A stretch of 64,000 nt of DNA from Pholiota molesta (taxonomy: Eukaryota; Basidiomycota; Agaricomycetes; Agaricales; Strophariaceae): positions 1 through 64,000 of the forward strand of contig JACGCK010000050.1 in NCBI GenBank assembly GCA_014925825.1. The letters are read 5' to 3'. Position numbers and translations under genes: made by a program. This document shows positions 39,602-53,302 of this stretch, one piece after another. Numbering within the stretch: the stretch's first letter is position 1; each line of letters starts with the position of its first letter. Under the pieces are notes generated by a model. That model had not been told where the DNA came from and made no database searches. It was given only the letters and a program-made list of their open reading frames with translations.

Positions 39602-39609
39602 CTTTTATA
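39602..39609 (-). promoter_or_regulatory. TATA box of peroxidase P3
   Basis: TATAAAAG on the minus strand, 76 bp before the start codon. Unlike P1, P2 and P4 it is not preceded by GCG. Confidence 0.5.
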
Positions 39610-42600
39610 CCTTAATCTATCTCCGGACATGCAGAATGGGATATGGATCTCTGGAAAATGGGGAAGAAAGACCCGGTGAAGCACAATCAATGTATCTGTG
39701 TGAACAAAACGAGGGCGAGTTTATGTCGTAAGATTGACGGGCTTAGAAGAAAGCGGTCCACAACTCATACCCGTGTCGTAGCAAAACAGTAATTTGGTTG
39801 TTGACGCGTTTTGCATCCACGCCTTGATGAAAAAGACAGCCAGCGTCCGGAGGATTGTTCCAAAAGTGGAGAGCCAGCGATAAAAGCGCATCGTATGTGA
39901 GAGTGTCGTCCAGTGTCAGCCAATGAGTTGTCGTTGATTGTACTCAGGCTGGGATACAGTTCCAAACGTTCTTTGAGACGCGTCAGCCCCGGCCAAAAAT
40001 AGGTATCAGTCGCCTGAATTTTGAGTTGGTCGGAGACGGTGGACTGATGCGTCCACGGCAAACTCTTGGCAAACTGAATCCCCCCAGAAATCGGTGTGAA
40101 AACATTGAAGAAATAAGAAGGTGATATGCAGCCGTATGAGAGACTTCAACGCGCTTCCACAACAAATTTACAGGAGGAGCAAGAATTGAGTCCAAGGCTT
40201 TCGTATTTGAATATTGCGAAGTGATACTCATCTTTAGTATCTGAAAAAGCGACTCAACGTACACCGTAATGGCTTGGTCAAAGTTGGTCTACAAGATAAA
40301 ATTCAGCACATTCCATACTCGTAAAAGCTAAAACCAAGCTAAAACTATAGATAATAGAGTACAACTTATGTCACTGTGGTAATACTGTTTTGTAAAGTTG
40401 TCAAAAACAATTCCTGGAGGATCGACCAGATTCGGTAAAAATCACAAAAAATCAAGGCCATCCACCCGAAACGCATGGATCAAGGTCCGGAGCGGAATTG
40501 AACGTGAGATACCGAGCTTCAGCGCGAGAGCGAAACACTTCGTAGCCTTGTACCTCCTTGTACTTTGCTACGTTCGCAATCTATGGCTTGTCGTTCTGGG
40601 CACGTAAAGCCCGGTAAAGCCCCAGTCAATCAGGTTGATGAATACCTTATGTTCGGCTTAAACATGATTCGGTGTCGAGTGTATTTACTGTGCCCAACTC
40701 GCGATTCTAGCAGTTATCTCATCGTTCTCCACATTGAAAATCTATATTTTCCTGGGAGGCATGAAGCTCAGAAATAGAGTCATATATATAAAGAAGGTTT
40801 GATAAACCCACAAAAGTAATAATCAGGGGTTATAATATAAACAGAGCTTTCACACAAGATGCCCATTTATAACCATGCACGCTGCGCCAAGCTTTAATTT
40901 CGTGACCTATTTCGAAGCAAGAAGGAGAATGCGTTCAGGAGATGGAGCGTCGAATGATGTTGAAGGTGCCTCTGGATTGCATTCGAGGACGATATGCTGC
41001 GTTGATATAAGGTCACGTAAGCGGCCAAGGCATTGGTTGAAAAAAACTAGCTCTGTTTGAAATAATTTCTTTCAAGGTCACTTTGCTAGTAGTTTCTCAG
41101 CGCTTCGAATGGCGCTAAGTAAGGCGAATGTACTGATCCTTCGTTTCATTCAAAACTCCATTTACCAGAGTGGGAAAAAGTGTAGATCTTTCTCATCGAC
41201 GGACGGTAATCTTTTGAAGCCGCAAGCCCGTCTCTGCTGTCTAATAGCATATTGTACGATGACCGTAGCCGGGGGTTTGTCTAGATCAGAATGTTGCACT
41301 GAGATTTTCACCGCAATAAGGAAGATAAGCTGTCACCGGCTCACCAAACATCCTATGCGTATTGAGTCAAATCAATTGAAACGCATTGGTTTGAAGATAG
41401 TCCCTTGTCAAGTTGGTATATGTGCGAATTGATTGATCAGTTCCTATGAAAGCAAACGCATGAACAGTCATCTTGGCATCTTCCAGTTATTGTCACAGAG
41501 TATCGGCGACTCGGAGACCATTTTCTGTCACGGTTGCGCTCTGCCGATTCTGATTCCATTGGCAAGCTTCCCTACGCTAGATAATTGTTATAATATATGT
41601 ATTGCAGAGTGATAACGATCACTTACTGACAATACGGTTGTAAGCATTTAGCTGGTATCGTGGTGCACTGGTGTGACTTCAAGCCAACTGCAGCTCTGAC
41701 TCCAGCGTCAAGCATATGAAAATTAATTTCAATGCTTTCTCATCTGTGGCCTCAGTCTTCCAACCATGCAAATAACTAAAGCCGTATCATAGGATGTTCG
41801 AACGGACGGGACAAGGAAGAGTTGACATTGATTGATATTACTCAATGAATAATTTACAATTCCTTCTACATTTGAGTCTCATCGCTAGATGGCCCAAGGA
41901 CTCCGCGTCAATCGCAGCGGGCCAGTTCACGTTGGTATTGACGATGATACGCAGAGTGCATGGCTCGGCCACAATGAATGGATTCGAGAGCGTATGGCCT
42001 CTCAATTCGTATGAAGTTGTCTACGGTACGTATAGTAGGAGTATTTTCAGAGTTTGAAGACGAATTACATTGACGCAGCCTACTTAGCGCAGGGGAATTA
42101 CTCAAGAATTATTCGTGTCCGGATCGCGACACGTTCAAGATGCGGGCGGGTGGCGTGATGCGCCTTCCTGATTCGGGACGTACCGGCCAATATAGACGAG
42201 GACCCCGAGTTCGATGATGGTACGTGTGAAGGCGGTCGACGTCTCAGGCTTTTCCTGTGAACACCCCTCCTCGGCGCTAACTCCAAATTTTACAATGCGT
42301 TCAATGTTGACGCTCAGATTGAGTTCAAGAACCATCGGCTTGTAGATTCTGGATGATTCGGTATGCTGATGATTCATTCAAAGGAGTCGGCAATATATGA
42401 AGTTCATGACCATCTTTGGTACCGTCGTCCATGACAGAACAATCGCTCGGCCGACGGACGATGACAAGCGGAGGTCACAATTTGAGATAAACTTGAAAGT
42501 CAGACATAGTGGCACGCGTGACAATGTGGTATGTGTAACCTCACATGGACCTCATGATCATGCTCCTGTACCTTCTTGCAACCACGAAACGGCCCCATAC

Positions 42601-43010
42601 GGGTGAGATACGGTTACGGTTCGACTTTCTAACCGAATGAGACCACCCAAGCCGCATTTTCCAAGGTGTCGTATCAAATCTAGTGGCACTATAAGACCTA
42701 TCAGTGGACGGGAATCGGAGACGGGAAGTGAATGTCATGACCCGCCCAGGCCAGCCTGACCAGCCTGAGGAGGCCTGAGGCAAGCTCGGTGGCGGGAACC
42801 GGAAAGCCGACTTTAGGAGGTAAGCCGCAAATGTCGAGTTCTTTATCATTAGTGATTCCCGCTGAATAACGGAATTCCAATGTTATTCATATATTCCGTG
42901 GCTCCCAACGACGGCTACGTACGTTCCTACTGGCATCCCACCTCTATAAACTCTCAACATCGTCTCAAGTGGCCGATCTTTGACTAGTTTGGGTCTTCCA
43001 GGGTAGCAAA
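39610..43010. other. Long gene-less interval
   Basis: About 3.4 kb with only short frames on both strands. The word CAGAAATAGAGTC near 40.77 kb also occurs in the P2/P4 flank blocks, so some of this may be very decayed duplicate. The 42.3-42.85 kb part is compositionally more coding-like but yields no recognisable protein. Confidence 0.45.
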
Positions 43011-45032
43011 ATGGATTCCGAGAATACCACTGTCGGCGACGACTCCAAGAAGACCAGCAACTTCACCTCCAAGTCATTGGCACATGCAGTCAGGCCGAAG
43101 TTCGCAGAAGAAAAAGGCTCGGACGAGGGCTCCTCATGGTCTGCTGAGCCATTTTCGCGGCCTCTATGGCAGAAAGGCGATCGGGCTTTAGCGCGTGCTT
43201 GGGCAGCCTATCTCAAAGCACTCCTGCCTGCACTCCTTTTGATCACATTTGTGATATTCGGTGTGTTCGCGGTGTTCTGGGGCGCTCTTTGGAGGGTTCC
43301 CGAGCACTCGCTGCCTGGATGGATCGTCGTGAGTGCGTTTTATATCTTGTACTTGATATACCTCTCACCACGTTGGTCGAAAGGACTTCGATGGAGGCGA
43401 AGTTGGTCAGGCTGTGATTGAGGGGTTGACGTCGTCGGATATGACGCTCATTAGCTGGACAACGATACCTTCGGGTCAGTTCACGGAGGGAACTGCCAGT
43501 GTGGTAAAAGCGATCAAAGACGAAAAGGCGTGGATTATCGTTGCTAGTGAGTCTTGCGCCGTATGGATTCTGGCTAACCTCACACATACCTTTCATAGTA
43601 AATGAAGGAGCTACGGCTCGTCTGCAGGACTCTCTATCTAATCCGAATGCCTCTTATGATGGGACAACAGCTATAACAGCGTTTGGCGCAGAGGCTCGGA
43701 ACGAGAATGCTTAGTACGTGCTGTGAATCGTGATGATCACTGTCCACAAATTTAATTGTCCCTGGTCGCTTTTCTAGTCGCAATTATTTGATAGAAGCTG
43801 TGAGCTGCATTTGCCAGTGCCTCAGCGTCGACCTGCTAATGTAGATCTATAGCTTCAAAATTCTCTGAATGACATCAAACTCAATTTCGGCACTCATTAG
43901 CGTCGCAGTTATCCTCGAGCTCCAATCTACCTTCCTTACTATCCGTCTCACCGCAGACTTGGTCAACCCCATATCATATAAATTGATCAACGTCCTCCCG
44001 TTCTCGCAACCTGTGTAAGTCTGCTTTTCGGCTTCAGCCTTCCGCTCGTGCTTGCGAACTCACTTTAATCCATGCAGTGCGACCGCTGCAACATTTGTTG
44101 GTTTGATTTATCTTTTGATCATGTCGTTTTTCGTCGTGGTACGTCCATCCTTTTTTTCCGGTGGGTCATTGGCTGAAATTTCAGTAGACATTTTCAAATG
44201 CTGCACGGATTTCGTCTGGTCTTGCAGGTCTGCTCAGTTGAGATCTTTGATAGCTTTGCGATTGCTGTCGTCCTTCACGGCATGTTTCATCCTGTCGGTA
44301 AGTGTCTATTATACATCTTCGTCGTGATTCGTAGAACTGACGCTATTGACAGCTATGGTACTCCTTGCTCAATCTTGCTTTCAAACTTGACGTCCACCAT
44401 ACGTAAGCCTGCGTCGTTATTTTTTCCGAAGACTTTCTAAAATGTTACAAAAGGTTTGGAAAAGCGGATTTGTGATATTCTGGATGGCAACATGGATATA
44501 CATGCTCGCGGTGTAAGTTTCTTTCCGTTTTATTCGCGTTTGATCGAATTTAATTTTTTCAAAGGGGGCTTGCGGTGGAGTCTCTCATCGTCGTCCTCAA
44601 GCAATACATACCATTTTTCCTCATCACATGGATTATCGGTAGGTTATTACTTCATCATAACTCTCTCCTTGTTAAGGTGTGATTAGTCAATGCCTCCGTC
44701 AATGTGTACCCTCTCGAGGTTCTTCCGCGGATATTCCACTATGGATTTGGAGCCCCGTTCTACAACTACTCCAAGGCCGTCCGCACCATTGTATTCGGTA
44801 CAAAGAATCGCTGTAAGTTTCACCGCTTTACGAGCTACCCAGCATGCTAACAGCCTCTTTTCGGGGTTTAGTGGGGTTGAACTTGGGCATCCTGATCGTC
44901 TGGATAGCGGTGTCGTGTACAACTCTCGCCATCATACAATGGAACGCGCGACGACTGGAGATCCAGGCAAAGAAGGATCGTCGAAATCGTCGAGACGCAC
45001 CCCATAAAATCGGGAGACGGATGACAAGCTGA
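43011..45032 (+). CDS. SNG1/DUF3533-family multispanning membrane protein
   Basis: Family typified by yeast SNG1, a plasma-membrane protein linked to drug and nitrosoguanidine resistance. A hydrophilic N-terminus is followed by a first helix (LLITFVIFGVFAVFWGALW) and WRVPEHSLPGWIV, then across an intron DFDGGEVGQAVIEGL, the extracytoplasmic domain (ARLQDSLSNPNASYDGTTAI), NPISYKLINVLPFSQPV and a run of transmembrane helices (ATAATFVGLIYLLIMSFF; YIPFFLITWII). Near the end comes VYPLEVLPRIFHYGFGAPFY, then VRTIVFGTKNR, highly conserved in the family, and a last helix LGILIVWIAVSCTTLAIIQW. At least seven introns of 50-70 bp. The exon near 43.78-43.83 kb does not join cleanly. Confidence 0.85.
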
Positions 45033-45517
45033 GTATGGAGCGTGCCTCCTTCTGATATCAGGAGGCGCTGCTGGAGTTCCGAAGCCATGCACTGCGGTGC
45101 CGCCTCTTGGCGTGGTTGGTCATGCAAAATTGGGTTCTGAAGTTGACTCTGAAGCAGTCACCCGCGCAACCGGTATCCTATCTGGCAAACTTAGATCACA
45201 TTAATACCCTTATAATTTTATTATACCGTATACAATTGACTCCTTGGTGACTCCTGAATAATAATCATCCTTCAGCATGCGCGCACACATAAATTTGGCG
45301 TTGTCTGAGTCAAAATCATAGACCATAAATCAACAAGGTTTATGTAGAGTCAGACGAAGATACGGACATCGGCGTAGGCGGGTGGAAATTGCCAAATGAG
45401 GCAAATTATACTCACGTGATGCCGAAGAATCGACGCCGCGGAACCGCTGGTCGAGGATATATCAACGACAACGACCAACCACTTGTTCCATACCACCCCT
45501 CCGTGATTGTCGATCCA
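45033..45517. other. Intergenic region and promoter of the ribosomal P1 gene
   Basis: No gene recognised. It holds the 5' flank of the ribosomal protein gene; a pyrimidine-poor leader with CAACGACAACGACC lies just before the start. Confidence 0.5.
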
Positions 45518-46111
45518 ATGGTGTGTATTTCGTCTTAACGCCTCCGCACGACTCTTCTGGCGCCGTTTTTACGGGCTTTTGGGATGGATTTTGGGTGGAT
45601 GCGGACGGATGGTTGTGGATGTACCCTGTGGACTCGGCTGACGGCGCCTTTTCTCTTTCCAGGCCTCCACTGATCTCGCCCCACATATGCCGCCCTTATC
45701 CTCGCCGATGAGGGTATCGAAATCACCGTGCGTCGCTCCCCGCGTTGGAGCCTCCAAAGATCGAAAAATTAACATCATACGCTCATTCTAGGCCGACAAA
45801 ATCGTCGCTCTGACAAACGCCGCCAACGTCGAGGTGGAGCCCATCTGGGCCACCCTCCTCGAGAAGGCTCTCGCTGGAAAGAACATCAAGGAGCTGCTAT
45901 CAAACGTGGGTGCTGGAGGAGGAGCCCCTGCTGCTGGCGGTGCCGCCCCCGCTGCCGCTGCCGGTGGTGCCCCCGCCGCTGAGGCACCCAAGGCTGAGGA
46001 GAAGGTTGAGAGAAGGAAGAGTCAGACGACGACATGGTGTGTGCTTATGTTACTAGACTGCAGGCATCTCTGACATCTTCTGCGTATCAGGGCTTCGGAC
46101 TGTTCGATTAA
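45518..46111 (+). CDS. 60S acidic ribosomal protein P1
   Basis: Stalk protein of the large ribosomal subunit that recruits elongation factors. The start codon is the last codon of exon 1 (45518-45520). After a 142-bp intron, exon 2 (45663-45727) reads [20 protein letters not shown] (dots mark uncertain residues). Exon 3 (45792-46036) reads [19 protein letters not shown], then the Ala/Gly/Pro hinge, then the acidic end. Exon 4 (46091-46111) gives GFGLFD and a stop, the invariant P-protein tail. Two single bases are missing: in the C-run near 45681 and in the GAGGAG run near 46010, just before the ESDDDM tail. For an essential gene these are best read as sequence errors. Order and motif content leave little doubt. 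Confidence 0.93.
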
Positions 46112-47569
46112 ACATTTGTTTCGCTCTTCGTGTGTTTCCTGCATATCTTTACCCATTGCAACAAAAATATTTTAAACATCTTTACGGGCTTTTGTCGTGT
46201 GGTCATAGTGAATCCCACCACTGAGACACTCGGAAGTCATATTCCTCTCCGATTCCACTGAAGGCATTCACGTCACTTCTTAAGCCTCGCACCCTCTACT
46301 TGCAACAACGATCTTTATTCTGTCCGGATATGGATAGTTAAGTTACTGTTAATGCAAAACGATACTTCAGAATACCCGTCCGATGTTGTCCAGGCACTTC
46401 TTTTCGCGGTAGATCGCAGCTTGGCGACGACAGAGGGTCTCCGACGATCTTCTGGCTGTTAGGCGTATCTCAAAGCTGAAAAGGATTTTGAATTACATCA
46501 TATGCACAGCATGCAGCATCGATATCAAATCCGGCGAGGATATCTGCAGAGTGGTCAAGACGTAGCACGATCTGAACATGGGTATTTGAGCTACGAAATC
46601 GGACCGCGTATAAGCAAGAGGTCGGCAGGAATAAGGAGAAACGCACGAAGAATCGACACTATGTTTGTTGCGAATACAAGCAAGATTCCAGGGGACAGAG
46701 TCCCGGATTGCATCATATTGGTCTTAAAAGGTTTCGTCCAGCTGAAACAGATTGATCAATTCCAACGAAAGCATGGATCCCTTCGTTTAATCTTTAAACC
46801 AATACTTAAGAAAAGGTCAATATCGGAGGTTGGGTATGCATCGCTATAATAGTATTTGCTAACAGCGCGCTTGGAAGTCTTGCCTTGGTCTTGCCCGTCA
46901 GAGTCAGGCGAGCGAGCACTGACCCACCGAAAGCGATGGTGGTGTTCCAATTGAGGGACTGGGACAAAGAACCTTCGGTGAATATAGCCTAGTTCTTCTT
47001 GAAATTTCGAGGTTGGAGTCAAAGATGACGCTGCCAGCTGCTGAGAGGGAATGTTCAGGAGAAAAGCCCGAGATGTAGCCGAGTGTACCCATCAAAGCGT
47101 TCGGGTCCTTCCCTAGTGCAGAGGACCCCGAACGCTTTGATGGGTACACTCGGCTACACTCAGTCGCATCTCGGGCTTTTTCACTGAACACTCTGAATCC
47201 AGGTGCTGGAGCCTGGAAGAGCTCTGCTATTGGGTGCGCCCCCGCTTTGCTGCTGGTAATTCCCTGCTGCTAGTAATCCCACTGCCACTGAATCATCCAA
47301 TTAAGGATGTCAATGAGGTCGACAAGGCTGAGGACAAGGCTGAGAACAAGGCAGAGTTGGACGACGACGTGCATTCATATGTTTGCTATCCAGTACCGCT
47401 GCTGCATAGTACAGTCACCTACATCTGAGCCTAGCCATGTCGATTCCTGGCCTCCACTCCTTTATCGCCTTCACACGAAAGACAGACATAATCAATGAGG
47501 CGAAGAAGAGTCTATCTTTGTTGGATCCTAATCAATCCGGTAGTTTGGTCTACTGTCAGAATGATTTGC
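46112..47569. other. Gene-less interval with a long hairpin
   Basis: No gene recognised. A 47.05-47.19 kb inverted repeat (own entry) is the only structure. The region 46.50-46.85 kb has one open frame of 115 codons with no family likeness. Confidence 0.5.
47052..47190. repeat. Long imperfect inverted repeat (hairpin)
   Basis: Inner arms 47075-47109 and 47122-47157 match over about 35 bp with a single-base bulge (GGG against GGGG) around a 12-nt loop. Outer arms (about 47052-47074 and 47166-47190; AAAGCCCGAGAT and its complement, TGTTCA and TGAACA at the ends) extend it to about 60 bp. The right arm has about 9 extra bases (47158-47166) that look like a partial duplication of the neighbouring ACTCGGCTAC. 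It resembles a foldback MITE or hairpin RNA source; no target duplication was clear. Confidence 0.8.
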
Positions 47570-49339
47570 CTCATGGGAAGGGTGTTTAAACTTATTCTCT
47601 TCTATATATACAGATTACCGGACTCGAGGGCGGCATGCGGTGAAAAGCACGCTGTTTGCACTGTAGATAGCATATTAGCTCGCTTTGGAGTTACTTTCGC
47701 AGCGAGACAGGTTGAGAAACTAACACCGCTTTGGAATCAGTACCAGACACCAGCGGACTTTGCGTATCGTAGTATCGGTGCTATATCTGAGCTTACCCAT
47801 AGCGAAGTTTTGGTCCTTGGAAATATAGCCGAACTTAGACGGGTGATCGTTCCCTCTATAAGAGGAAATGGAGATTCGAGCTTTTCCTCTTTCTTCGGGG
47901 GGTAACGAGTGTAATTGGAGTGTAAGCCAGAATATTTGAACGTGCAAATGTTTGAATGGGAGTGATAAAGTGTGATTGCCATGCTTTAGTGCCTGTTGTA
48001 CACTTCATCCATTAGTTGCATTTATTGATATTGTCCAACCTTGTGTGTGTCGACATCCCATCGCCGGTGTTCGTAAGTATGTTTAGTGCAGCATGCTTCC
48101 CGCAGTTTTGGTTGCTTGCTGGTGGCCGCGGTGGCCCCATTAAAACCGACTCTTCGAATAACCTTTCTTAGAACGTAGACATGGGCCCTGGCTTATTTTC
48201 TATTTTTCCCAAAAATCTCAGCGCGATGGATGTATTTTAGCAACCTCGTCTTATAATTAGGACATAGTAAAATTAGATACCAGATGGTCGACGACGCTTA
48301 TCAGTAAGAAAAGAGTTTGGTAAACGTTACATCCCAGTTCTGCGCTGAAATTCTCATACCGGTCTGCTGTGTGAAGATATGACGACAAAGCGAATCTCAA
48401 AATTAGAAAGCCGGTGAAGAATCTATTCATTTGATTCAATATTCAAATGTTCAAGAGGCCGTTGTACCTTCTCCGTGAAGTAAACGCGGAACAGGTTCTC
48501 GCTTGGAAAGAATTTTTCGACAGATGCGCAGTCTGCGTTTTCATGTACGTAGCTAATCCGGGCGTATGAATAATATCGTGGTCAAACGGAGGAGGGTGAT
48601 CAGCAACGCGGCGCTGACATTTACTAGTGCTATCTACTTACAGCTCAACCATTTCACCGGGCCCGAAGAGGTTATAATTAGGCTGTCAGCTTTTTATAGG
48701 GATTTGGAGTGTCGCATTTTATCTGACAGGTCCTCGAGATAACTGCCACTCCTCATGAGAGGCAGACATAAGAATATATACTTTCTCAGACTCTATTTCT
48801 GAATTTCCAAATGCAACTCGTTTATATTTTGGACGCGAGGGCTGTGCGCTTATTTCTCGATCCTCGAAGTGATCCGGTGTTTATTGTGGCACAATTTGAA
48901 GTGTTAGGAGTGTTAGGCCTCGTTCCAAACTTGAACATCTGCCAAAACAACGGTATTTCTCATTCCCTCTCATACAGCTCGTCCACTTCCTCTCGTACTA
49001 GTGATTGGGTACTCCGGCAAGTGTGCAGGTTGCTTGTATGCGGGGGGCGGTGACTTGCTTGGGTAGACATCTCCGTGTTCACAAGTTTCTCATCAGCGCT
49101 CTTTGACTGTGCTTTCATCCAAGTGCACGGTTCCATCTTTCACACCCATTGCGTCGGCACACCTTTCGCTCTTGTCTACAGTCTCGTTTGAATACTCCTC
49201 AAAGCAGCTACTCTCATGCAGCAGAAAACGACCCATAATGCGGGGTCGGGTCTGCGTATAAAAACCCGCTGCTGCAAGCTCAAAGTCTTCAGCATCCTAT
49301 TCACATTCGTGCTACTTAACTGCCATCCTCACATTCGAA
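47570..49339. repeat. Upstream half of the peroxidase duplication block (P4 side, inverted)
   Basis: Inverted counterpart of 19.70-21.2 kb. It includes ATTACCGGACTCGAGGG, CCGGTGAAGAAT, GTGATCAGCAAC, GAGTGTCGCAT and the promoter with GCGTATAAAAA. Similarity falls off beyond 47.6 kb. No gene within. Confidence 0.75.
49257..49264 (+). promoter_or_regulatory. TATA box of peroxidase P4
   Basis: TATAAAAA within GCGTATAAAAA, 83 bp before the start codon. Confidence 0.6.
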
Positions 49340-50716
<1,377 letters not shown>

Positions 50717-50859
50717 TGACTCGCGCAGGGAAGGGTTTACGAAAGTGCAGGTTATTTATATTCGTTCCAGTCGTTGTAGCTGCCTTTTTTCTTTATCTGT
50801 GTGCATACGTCGTCCTAGTGTCAAATAAGTTTTATACCTTTTTTCTATTCACGTAAAAT

Positions 50860-51227
50860 GTAAATCTTTGCCAGAGTGTAGCAATCATTTTCTCGACTGT
50901 CACTTCCAAGTTTGAATTCACTTCTCTCAAAATACTGTCTTCGAAGTTGGAAAGGCTTTATAATCCAAGACAATCGACATTCCGCGTCGAAGAAACCTTC
51001 GAATACAATACGAGTATGGACCCTCCATTGCCGACGAATAATTGACGGATAATGTTGCTGTGGTTTTGGTCAAGTTGAAGTTTTGGTTTGGTTGTCCCCC
51101 AGTACCAAGTCTAAATCCCACGAGCCACATGACGTGACATGTCGCGACTGCCAGCGGAGTTGAGGTCACGCATGTGACCACACGCGTTTTCTTCTCTCTG
51201 CAATCTCCAAGTCCCTGGACCACAACT
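50860..51227. other. Intergenic region between P4 and thymidylate synthase
   Basis: P4 3' flank and the thymidylate synthase promoter. It contains ATGACGTGACATGTCGCGA-like palindromic words near 51.13 kb, but no defined site could be assigned. Confidence 0.45.
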
Positions 51228-52203
51228 ATGACCATTCTCCCTGTGCCAGCAGTAGAACAAGAACACGATGAATACCAGTATTTGAAGCTCATCCGACGTG
51301 TTCTAGATGAGGGCGATACTCGCCAGACCGCACGGGTACTGGTACCATTGCCCTCTTCGCCCCTCCGAACTTGCGTTTCTCCCTCGCGAATATGACACTC
51401 CCACTTTTGACCACGAAACGCACGTTTATGCGTGGTATCGCCGAAGAACTTCTTTGGTTTATTCACGGGTGTACGGACTCTACACTCCTGAACAAGAAGG
51501 GAGTGAAGATTTGGGATGGGAACGGTTCCAAGGCATTCTTGGAGAGCCGAGGGCTAGGCCATCGAAGGGAGGGCGACTTGGGCCTGTGTACGGTTTCCAG
51601 TGGAGACATTTTGGGGCCGAGTACGTGGACTGCGAGACGGATTACACGGGCCAAGGTGTCGACCAGCTACGGGAGTGTATCAAGAAGATCAAGGAGAACC
51701 CAACAGACCGCCGCATCATACTGAGTGCGTGGAATCCCAAAGGTCAGTTCCGCGATCTCTATTTGTGTGCTCGTGCTTATTCTTCAAAGATATCCCTTCC
51801 ATGGCCCTTCCTCCTGCCACATGCTTTGCCAATTTTACGTGAAGCTCCCACCGTCCTCGAATCCAACGCAAAAGCCCAAGCTGTCATGCTTGATGTACCA
51901 AAGGTCTGCGGATCTCGGTCTCGGCATCCCTTTCAATATTGCGTCCTACGCGCTCCTTACTCATATGATCGCGCATGTCACGGGAACGGAGGCGCATGAG
52001 TTGGTCATCCAGCTGGGTGACGCCCATGTCTACCGCGACCATGTTGATGCGCTCGAGGAGCAGCTCAAGAGGGAGCCAAAGCCCTTTCCAAAGCTCAGAT
52101 GGGCCCGTGACGACATCGACGACATCGAAGATTTCGTTTACGCGGACTTGTGGTGGAAGGATACGCCTCGCATCCGAGTATTGCCATGAAGATGAGTGTT
52201 TGA
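51228..52203 (+). CDS. Thymidylate synthase (frame broken by four one-base losses)
   Basis: Makes dTMP from dUMP with methylene-tetrahydrofolate; essential for DNA synthesis. N-terminus [15 protein letters not shown], then [50 protein letters not shown], a 47-bp intron (about 51745-51791), then the catalytic [69 protein letters not shown] and the invariant MKMSV end with a stop at 52201-52203. Reading these in one chain requires one base each near 51323 (CC for CCC), 51583 (GGCC run), 51815 (before the catalytic Cys) and 52150 (GG run). Every canonical block is otherwise intact, so read error is likelier than pseudogenisation; a decayed extra copy cannot be excluded. Confidence 0.92.
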
Positions 52204-53302
52204 GAAAGATCCCCCATATGTAACCGCTGTGTCGAATCCTCCGTATGTTTGTATTCTCTCCGTGTATCTGTTCTTTGTATATAGATTATATAACCAAATA
52301 TCGTAAAATGTTCAAAACTGTATTATACCCTGATTATGCCCACTCTCTTTTGGCAGTCGTCTATAATTAGAGTACAGCGCAATCCGAAACAAAGAACTTT
52401 CTATGTAGATACGAAATTACATACCCCAGAAGTTAAAATACTCAATGTACATTTGCTCAACACTCTCTTTTCGTCACTCCGGGATGATGAGGTCCGACTC
52501 CGAGGCTGTCCGAGGAGGTCCACATCATTTGTATGTATTCTATCATATGCATAGATTTGCATTTTTGCTGAAACTCGCGCCTACGGTCTTATAGCGACTC
52601 GAAGGGAATGTCCAAGTCCAATTTCTCCAACCGAGTATATCTCGTGGATAGGTGCCTGATAATGCTCGCAAAAGGATACTTGCCCATTACCCTGGAATGA
52701 GGTGCAGTGCCACTAAGCAATCAATTTCCTAACAAGGTAATTTATAGCGATGATCGATCGCCGACCAAGAGGATATGAGTATCAGAAGCTGTGCGCTGAG
52801 TTACAATTAGCAGAGGTCACTGGCATGCAAGTGCGTAGTATTTAACCAATATGAATCCATTTGAGCGTAGCAGCTATGGCAAGATTCGAAGTATCTTCTG
52901 AATCCTCATCGCAAAAATAAGCAACAAAACCTGGCAATGAAGACCAGGATCACGCTTCAGGAATATACTAGTGACTATCAACAGGATTATGAACTATGCT
53001 ATGAATGACGAATACAAGAAAAAGCATCAGGTTATTATCTAAATTTATGAATATGGTATAACAATTATTAAAGAAGAACTGGTGGAAGATTTCTACCTTA
53101 GAAAAAAAAAGAAGAGAATCGGAATAACAATTATTATCGATTAAGTCTCTAAGCTATCGAAGAATAAATAACAAAGCTATGAAAAAAACATCTTTCAGCA
53201 AGGTAATGGAACGATTATTGAAGGAAAATTAGATTAACAGGTACGATAGCTCTCCTGGATCTTTCCAACCTGGAAACCTACAAGTTTTCGAATAAGTTAT
53301 AA
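52204..53302. other. Gene-less, AT-rich interval
   Basis: Between the convergent ends of thymidylate synthase and the regulator gene. AT-rich with A-runs near 52.9-53.2 kb, no gene recognised. Confidence 0.5.

Noticed and set aside
43011..45032. STE3-type pheromone receptor as partner of the pheromone gene
   Set aside because: Although multispanning, it has the WRVPEHSLPGW and VRTIVFGTKNR signatures of the SNG1/DUF3533 family and no seven-helix STE3 layout.
51228..52203. Thymidylate synthase as a pseudogene
   Set aside because: All catalytic and structural blocks and the MKMSV end are intact, and the four lesions are the same one-base losses seen in other genes of the window, so read error is preferred.
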